The notes under the pieces were generated by a model. It was not told the origin of the DNA, ran no database searches, and saw only the letters and a list, made by a program, of their open reading frames with translations. From Mucilaginibacter sp. PAMC 26640 (lineage in GTDB: Bacteria; Bacteroidota; Bacteroidia; Sphingobacteriales; Sphingobacteriaceae), in contig CP014773.1 of the NCBI GenBank assembly GCA_001596135.1, positions 4,216,001 to 4,280,000 of the forward strand: 64,000 nt of DNA, written 5' to 3'. This document shows positions 59,294 through 64,000 of this stretch, in pieces. Numbering within the stretch: the stretch's first letter is position 1; each line of letters starts with the position of its first letter. Made by a program: the position numbers and the translations under genes.

Positions 59294-60113
59294 ATTTCGG
59301 GGCAAATAGCTGCGGTACGGCCGGCATATTCAGCTCGGGCATACGGAACATATATTTGGACGCGAATATAAACATAGCACCATAGAAATGCCTGATATAC
59401 CTCCAGGTAAATTTGCTGGTTACTTGCTTGCGGAAGTTAAGAATGTACGTTTTTGGAAAGTAGTAATTTTTGAAACCCGCCAGGCGAATCCGGTACGAAA
59501 GGTCAATATCATGTCCAAACATACTGAGGCGCTCATCTAATCCCCCAACCTGTTTAACTACATCTCTGCGTAGCAGCATAAATGCCCCGTTTATCACATC
59601 TACCTCTGCAGTTTCAAATTCATCAACCCAGTTTTCCCTACCGTGTTTATACAATCTGGATTTGGTGAAATGCTTACTCAAACCTGTCACTTTAAAAAAT
59701 GCTTCCCAGGCACGGTTAAACCCGCGGCGGGAAATATGCAGAAAACGCCCCTGCGGAGTAAGCATTCGTACACCAACGCCACCTGCTTCCGGATGCTCAT
59801 CCATGAATTTGACGGTACTTTCCAGCGCGGTAATGGCGGTAATTGTATCCGCACTGACTAGTAAAACATACTCGCCTGTTGCTTTGGATAAACCAATATT
59901 TCGGCTCCTTGCGGTACCCACCTGCTTACTGTTCTTAATGATTTCAGCTTCGGCAAATTCTGTCTGCAACATATATAACGACCTGTCTGTAGATGCATCG
60001 TCGATCACAATCAACTCGTAGTCAATTTCTTCACAAGCTTTTACTAAAGAAGCAAGTGACTGTTTTAGTAAGGAACACATATTGTGATTTACAACAATGA
60101 CAGACAGTTTCAT
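59277..60113 (-). CDS. GT2 family glycosyltransferase
   Basis: The 278-residue GT-A enzyme has SVIVVNHNMCSLLKQSL, VIDDASTDRSL, VLLVSADTITA as the DxD-like site, and the acceptor-side MFGHDIDLSYRI. It lacks C-terminal membrane helices but has KQVTSKFTWRYIRHFYGAMFIFASKYMFR, a weakly hydrophobic stretch. Donor and acceptor are unknown. It starts 5 nt after recR on the same strand and overlaps the SDR gene by 17 nt. The recR-GT2-SDR order suggests co-transcription without a shared function. Confidence 0.88.
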   Translation of the reverse strand: MKLSVIVVNHNMCSLLKQSLASLVKACEEIDYELIVIDDASTDRSLYMLQTEFAEAEIIKNSKQVGTARSRNIGLSKATGEYVLLVSADTITAITALESTVKFMDEHPEAGGVGVRMLTPQGRFLHISRRGFNRAWEAFFKVTGLSKHFTKSRLYKHGRENWVDEFETAEVDVINGAFMLLRRDVVKQVGGLDERLSMFGHDIDLSYRIRLAGFKNYYFPKTYILNFRKQVTSKFTWRYIRHFYGAMFIFASKYMFRMPELNMPAVPQLFAPKYEVER

Positions 60114-60118
60114 ACAGG

Positions 60119-60733
60119 TCAGGATAATGAATTTTCGTACGGTACTCTTGTTACGATAGATCGGCCTAAAGTAATCTCGTCAACGTACTCTAATTCACCT
60201 CCAAAAGCTATGCCACGGGCAATGGTTGAGATGTTTATATTGAATTGCTTTAAGCGCTTATGCAGGTAAAAAATCGTGGTATCCCCTTCCATGGTTGCGC
60301 TAAGGGCAAATATGATCTCTTTTGCCTCGTTTTCTTTTAATCTTTCAACCAGCGTATCAACCTGCAAATCTGACGGGCCTACGCCATCCATTGGCGAAAT
60401 CAGGCCCCCAAGCACATGGTAAACGCCGTTATACTGATTGGTGTTTTCAACGGCCATCACGTCTCGCGTGTCTTCCACCACGCAAATGAGTGAATGGTCG
60501 CGTTTTGCGGAAGAACAAATCTCACAAACGGCCTGATCTGATATGTTATGGCAGGTTTGGCAGAACTGAATTTCATTGCGCAGCCGGTTTACCGCCTTCG
60601 TAAACTGGCCCACCTCTTCCTTTTCTCGGTTTAGCAAATGCAGTACTAAACGCAGGGCGGTTTTTTGCCCCACCCCGGGTAATTTGGCAAACTCAGCAAC
60701 AGCATCCTCCAGCAGTTTCGAAGAAAAATTCAT
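60119..60733 (-). CDS. recR: Recombination protein RecR
   Basis: RecR acts with RecF and RecO to load RecA at gaps. The 204-residue protein has an N-terminal helix-hairpin-helix (AEFAKLPGVGQKTALRL), a zinc motif with Cys58, Cys61, Cys70 and Cys73 (CQTCHNISDQAVCEIC), and a Toprim domain (about 80-175: ICVVEDTRDVMAVENT). The C-terminal Walker-like LGRSIVTRVPYE is present. It heads a minus-strand operon with a GT2 and an SDR. The upstream region has TGGAACA repeats. Confidence 0.96.
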   Translation of the reverse strand: MNFSSKLLEDAVAEFAKLPGVGQKTALRLVLHLLNREKEEVGQFTKAVNRLRNEIQFCQTCHNISDQAVCEICSSAKRDHSLICVVEDTRDVMAVENTNQYNGVYHVLGGLISPMDGVGPSDLQVDTLVERLKENEAKEIIFALSATMEGDTTIFYLHKRLKQFNINISTIARGIAFGGELEYVDEITLGRSIVTRVPYENSLS

Positions 60734-61074
60734 CGTGCGAAAATAGGGAATTTACCCGACATTTATAGTTGGCTTCCAGACCCGGGCTTAAATTTTACCG
60801 CCCCATGTTCCACTTTAAAAATGTGGAACAGCCAAATATGATTACCCACTGATTTTCAATGTTTTGCAACAAAATAGTGGAACAGATTGGAACATCCCTG
60901 TTCTTTAAGTAAACAGCCTTAAAACACTCATCATTAGTTAGTAAACAAAAATTTAAAAATACTTAAAATAAATAGTGGAACAAGATTTTGGATCAGTTTT
61001 GGAACACGATTATTTGCTAATTTACCTCAAAAAATTACCCGGATCCACATATTTGTTTAACATTAATTAAAGCT
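60734..61074. other. Intergenic region upstream of recR with six TGGAACA motifs
   Basis: No gene is seen in this 341-nt gap. TGGAACA occurs at 60824-60830, 60878-60884, 60888-60894, 60976-60982 and 61000-61006, plus one inverted copy at 60806-60812. The first two form an 8-bp inverted repeat (tgttccac / gtggaaca). Longer direct repeats share AATAGTGGAACA followed by GATT. Confidence 0.75.
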
Positions 61075-63477
61075 TTATTCATCGCGCAAACTTTTTACCG
61101 GGTTGGCTAGGGCTGCTTTTACCGACTGCACCCCGGTGGTAACAAAAGCCACCATTAATGACAATACTGCTGTTGCGGCAAACACCCATCCGGGAATATG
61201 GATATGGTAAGCAAAGTCTTGGAGGTAGTTATGCATCAGCAGCCAGGCCACCGGGGTCGCAATAACTATTGCTACCAGCACCAGCTTCACAAAATCTTTC
61301 GAGAGCAGTAAAGTGATCTGCCCAACTGAGGCCCCTAATACCTTGCGGATACCGATCTCTTTTACGCGCTGCGCGGTGACTAACGATATCAATCCTAATA
61401 ATCCGAGACAGCTGATCATAATCGCAACGGCTGTACTGGCTTTGATCAATTTGCCCAGCAGGTCCTCTTTCTTGTAGAGATCGTTGATCTGTTCATCCAA
61501 AAAATGATATTCAAAAACACTGGCCGGATAGACAGATTTCCATGCATTGCGCAGCTGCGTTAGCGTGTTGCGATTGTGACTGCTTAGTTTCACTGCTGCA
61601 AACTGGTAGTAATCGCGGCTGGATGTTACCAAGTCTGCATCAATAGGTTTGTACAGTGATTTGGAATGAAAATCTTTTACCACTCCTACTATTGTGCCTT
61701 CCGAATCGCCCAGGTCACCGCAAACCAGCCTGCGACCAATCACATCGTTTACATTTTTTACGCCTAACTTTTGAACTAGTTTTTCATTGATCAAAAATTG
61801 GCGTGCACTGTCACTTTCAGCAATATCCCGGCCGGCTATCAGGTTAAGGCCGAAGGTTTTGGCATATTGGGCATCGCCGATCTTGGTGAATACCGTAAAA
61901 TTTTCCCATTCACGGTTATCATATTTAACGCTGCCGCCTTTATCTAAAGCTGATTGCGCTGCGCTATAGCAGAAAGAAACATTTTTTACACCCGGCTTGG
62001 CCATCAGTAAATTGCGCAGGTAGTCTGTTTTAACCTTTGCATGATCGGGCAAAGGCAGCATCACAATAGCGTTTTTATCAAAACCCGGATCGCTGTTTTT
62101 AAGGTAATCGGTTTGCAGGGTAATGAGCAAGGTACAAATGATGAGTACCTGAGCAATCACATTTTGTATGATGATCAATCCCTTGCGGGTAAACCTGGTG
62201 CTTTTGATATTGGCACTAACCTGGTCTTTTAGGGCATATACTGGTTTAAAGCGACTCAACAACATTGCCGGGTAAAAGCCGGCGGCTAAAATAACCAATA
62301 GTAATACCGCCAGCAGGAACAAGAAAAGTTTATAATCGGAAAATATAGCCAGCGTAATCTGCGTGCCCACCCAACTGTTAAACACCGGCAAAAACAAACT
62401 GACTGCAACCACGGCTGTCAGGATAGCTAAAGCGGCGATGCAGCCGGTTTCCGTGATAAATTGTTTAAAAATGGCTGCCGAGCTGCTGCCCAAAACTTTC
62501 CTGGTACCTATTTCTTTTGCGCGTTTAGTACTTTGCGCAGTGGCCATATTAATGAAGTTGACGCAGGCAATCGCCAAAAGTAAAAATCCCACAAAACCTA
62601 AAGTGATGAGCATAGATTTCTGGATGACCCCACCGCGTTTGCCATCGAAATGCAAGCCAAGCAGTGGCAACAGCTTGTAATCATAACTGCTTTCCTTTTG
62701 ATTGATCGCTTTATTAACTATCGCTGTAAGTGTTTTTTCAACTTGTATGGGCGAAACGTTTTCCGGCAGTTCCACAAACAACGCGCTGTGCGAGTTGATG
62801 AAGTTCCAGTCCGTCTGCATTTGCGCTGCAAAATCCGGGTAGAGCTGGTTAAATGATCCGAGCGATAGAAAAAGCTCCTCCTTCATATCCGTATTCGGCT
62901 TGTTGTTGGCCAGTACGCCGGTTATGGTTACCGGCATGCGATTGTCAACCGTAATGATTTTACCTACAACATCTTCGGTACCAAAATATTTTTGTGCCAG
63001 GTTAGCCGTTAGCACTGCTTTATTTGGCTGATTTAAAGCGGTTACGAAATCACCCTGCTTCCACTGGTAAGTAAATAATTTGAAATAACGGCCATCTGTT
63101 AAAGCAATACGCTCATTTTCGGCAAACAGCCGGGTAATGCCATCCGCTGCATTAACGGTTACAGTGAACGAACGGTCCTTTAAAAGAATAGCGCTGTTTT
63201 TCACTTGCGGAACCTGTGTATCTATAGCTTTTGCGAGGATTAACGGCGCGCCCCGCTCATATTCTATAGAACCATCCGGAATATGCAGATCATAACCTAC
63301 TTTGTAGATCTGCTTTGCATTGGGATGGTAGTTGTCGAAACTTAAATGATAGCTGATAAACTGGAATAAAATAATGCAGCAGGCCACCCCCAACGCCAGG
63401 CCAAATACGTTGATGAGCGTGTAAAACCGGTGTTTAGTTAAATTTCGAAAGGCTATTTTAAAGTAAGTGTTCAGCAT
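61075..63477 (-). CDS. ABC transporter permease, MacB/FtsX-like (two-module)
   Basis: The 800-residue protein has an N-terminal membrane helix (about 20-40), a MacB-type periplasmic core (about 45-250), then three helices (about 285-390), a second periplasmic domain (about 440-650) and three C-terminal helices (about 680-790). Each membrane module ends with the FtsX-type signature RAKEIGTRKVLGSS and RVKEIGIRKVLGAS. Such proteins are common in Bacteroidota and occur in many paralogues. No ATPase gene is seen; one may lie outside the window. The neighbouring upstream gene is a paralogue. Confidence 0.92.
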   Translation of the reverse strand: MLNTYFKIAFRNLTKHRFYTLINVFGLALGVACCIILFQFISYHLSFDNYHPNAKQIYKVGYDLHIPDGSIEYERGAPLILAKAIDTQVPQVKNSAILLKDRSFTVTVNAADGITRLFAENERIALTDGRYFKLFTYQWKQGDFVTALNQPNKAVLTANLAQKYFGTEDVVGKIITVDNRMPVTITGVLANNKPNTDMKEELFLSLGSFNQLYPDFAAQMQTDWNFINSHSALFVELPENVSPIQVEKTLTAIVNKAINQKESSYDYKLLPLLGLHFDGKRGGVIQKSMLITLGFVGFLLLAIACVNFINMATAQSTKRAKEIGTRKVLGSSSAAIFKQFITETGCIAALAILTAVVAVSLFLPVFNSWVGTQITLAIFSDYKLFLFLLAVLLLVILAAGFYPAMLLSRFKPVYALKDQVSANIKSTRFTRKGLIIIQNVIAQVLIICTLLITLQTDYLKNSDPGFDKNAIVMLPLPDHAKVKTDYLRNLLMAKPGVKNVSFCYSAAQSALDKGGSVKYDNREWENFTVFTKIGDAQYAKTFGLNLIAGRDIAESDSARQFLINEKLVQKLGVKNVNDVIGRRLVCGDLGDSEGTIVGVVKDFHSKSLYKPIDADLVTSSRDYYQFAAVKLSSHNRNTLTQLRNAWKSVYPASVFEYHFLDEQINDLYKKEDLLGKLIKASTAVAIMISCLGLLGLISLVTAQRVKEIGIRKVLGASVGQITLLLSKDFVKLVLVAIVIATPVAWLLMHNYLQDFAYHIHIPGWVFAATAVLSLMVAFVTTGVQSVKAALANPVKSLRDE

Positions 63478-63567
63478 GCGATTTTGGTTTGATAATACTT
63501 ACAAGATCATAACTTTTGCACTGATCTTTAAAACTTTAACATTTTTTAACGGCCCCCTGTTAAATAC

Positions 63568-63598
63568 AAAAAGCGATGAATTTATAAATCGCTTTTTT
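63568..63598 (-). terminator. Intrinsic terminator between the two ABC permease genes
   Basis: Arms aaaaagcgat and atcgcttttt (63568-63577 and 63588-63597) form a hairpin with TTTTT on the minus strand. It lies 33 nt past the stop of the upstream permease gene (63631), so the two permeases are probably separate transcripts. Confidence 0.85.
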
Positions 63599-63630
63599 GT
63601 ATGGTCTCGAAAGAAAGGTGATTGCTAATT

Positions 63631-64000
63631 CTATTCGCTCCGCAGGCTCCGTACCGGGTTGGCCACTGCTGCTTTCACCGTTTGGAAACTTAAAGTAAAC
63701 AAAGCAGCCATAAGCATGCCTGCGCCACTCAGTGCGAAGATCCACCAGCTGATTGGTGTACGATCTGCAAAATTCTCCATCCACTTTTGCATGGCATACC
63801 ACGCCAGCGGCGTTACCAGCACAAAGGCTAGCACAATCAGCAAGATCAATTCGGTAGATAACAGGGTAACTATTTGCGCTACCGAAGCACCCAGTACCTT
63901 GCGTACACCGATTTCTTTGGTACGCTGGCCGGTTGTGTAAATAGCAAGCCCCAGCAGGCCCAGGCAGCTGATAAAAATAGATAAGCCTGTTGCCCAGGTA
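63631..64000 (-). CDS. ABC transporter permease, MacB/FtsX-like (5' part outside window)
   Basis: This is the C-terminal part only. I translated 123 residues from the window edge: TGLSIFISCLGLLGLAIYTTGQRTKEIGVRKVLGASV, then two further helices, ending AAVANPVRSLRSE. The RTKEIGVRKVLGAS motif and the ending match the 61075-63477 gene (RVKEIGIRKVLGAS, NPVKSLRDE), so they are paralogues. The start lies beyond 64000. Confidence 0.9.
   Translation of the reverse strand, partial: TWATGLSIFISCLGLLGLAIYTTGQRTKEIGVRKVLGASVAQIVTLLSTELILLIVLAFVLVTPLAWYAMQKWMENFADRTPISWWIFALSGAGMLMAALFTLSFQTVKAAVANPVRSLRSE

Noticed and set aside
59470..60021. 183-residue plus-strand open frame
   Set aside because: It lies wholly opposite the GT2 gene at 59277-60113, which has clear family motifs. 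The opposite frame looks random.
60996..61020. Sigma-54-like promoter (TTGGAACA ... TTTGC)
   Set aside because: The GG-to-GC distance is 15 nt where about 12 is required, and the orientation points toward the end of a gene on the other strand. Bacteroidota also rarely use sigma-54 promoters of this kind.

Overview
The window looks like ordinary chromosome of a Bacteroidota bacterium, most likely family Sphingobacteriaceae (Mucilaginibacter/Pedobacter type). This is an inference from gene content: type III glutamine synthetase, Oar-like TonB receptor, bbp2-type porin, DUF4468 and DUF1080 proteins, DUF4369-TlpA proteins, GH20 hexosaminidase, long MacB/FtsX-type permeases, and promoters of the TTG / TAnnTTTG kind. 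No rRNA, tRNA, CRISPR array, insertion sequence or prophage was seen. Genes are dense, on both strands, and most convergent pairs are separated by clear intrinsic terminators.

Layout. 1-5.5 kb (minus): a BatA-like membrane protein cut by the window edge, a PliI-like lipoprotein, a GH20 beta-N-acetylhexosaminidase and YqgE. 5.6-8.2 kb (plus): pdxH-nuoC-nuoD. 8.4-11 kb (minus): an M1 aminopeptidase with an extra C-terminal domain. 11.3-18.3 kb (plus): an envelope-directed run of two GT2 glycosyltransferases, a membrane protein, a GH3-family enzyme, dxr and rseP. 18.4-22.8 kb: a VOC protein, an acyltransferase, a small membrane protein, and a GT2 pair on plus. 23-31 kb (minus): a DUF1080 hydrolase, a TlpA-like protein, VOC-purL, TonB, a DUF4468 protein and a porin. 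31.6-37.3 kb: glnN, a CLC transporter with a small membrane partner, and purM. 37.3-42.2 kb: a degenerate stretch, then an Oar-type TonB receptor with an NHL-propeller lipoprotein. 42.5-48.9 kb: lpdA, a carboxylesterase, a SelW-like protein, an Rrf2 regulator, an exported methyltransferase and a TPR sensor. 49-54 kb: a tiny lipoprotein gene, an RluA pseudouridine synthase, a lysine-rich protein, an orphan response regulator, a TlpA lipoprotein and gatB. 54.3-57.4 kb (minus): trpD-trpF-trpB behind a leader. 57.5-60.7 kb: a Kir-type potassium channel, then recR-GT2-SDR. 61-64 kb: two large ABC permeases, the second cut by the edge.

The most striking element is upstream of trpD. An unannotated 17-codon leader (MKNLSLNNNWWWLNENS) carries three consecutive Trp codons. 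It is followed by an alternative-pairing segment and a 12-bp terminator hairpin with a U run, so it reads as a complete ribosome-mediated trp attenuator in a Bacteroidota genome. The operon it controls is partial: trpC, trpA and trpE/G are not next to it.

Other points of interest are several families of small intergenic repeats, a sensor protein with a dimerisation/phosphoacceptor-like helix but no ATPase domain, a CLC protein with altered selectivity positions, and a decayed FKBP-like fragment.
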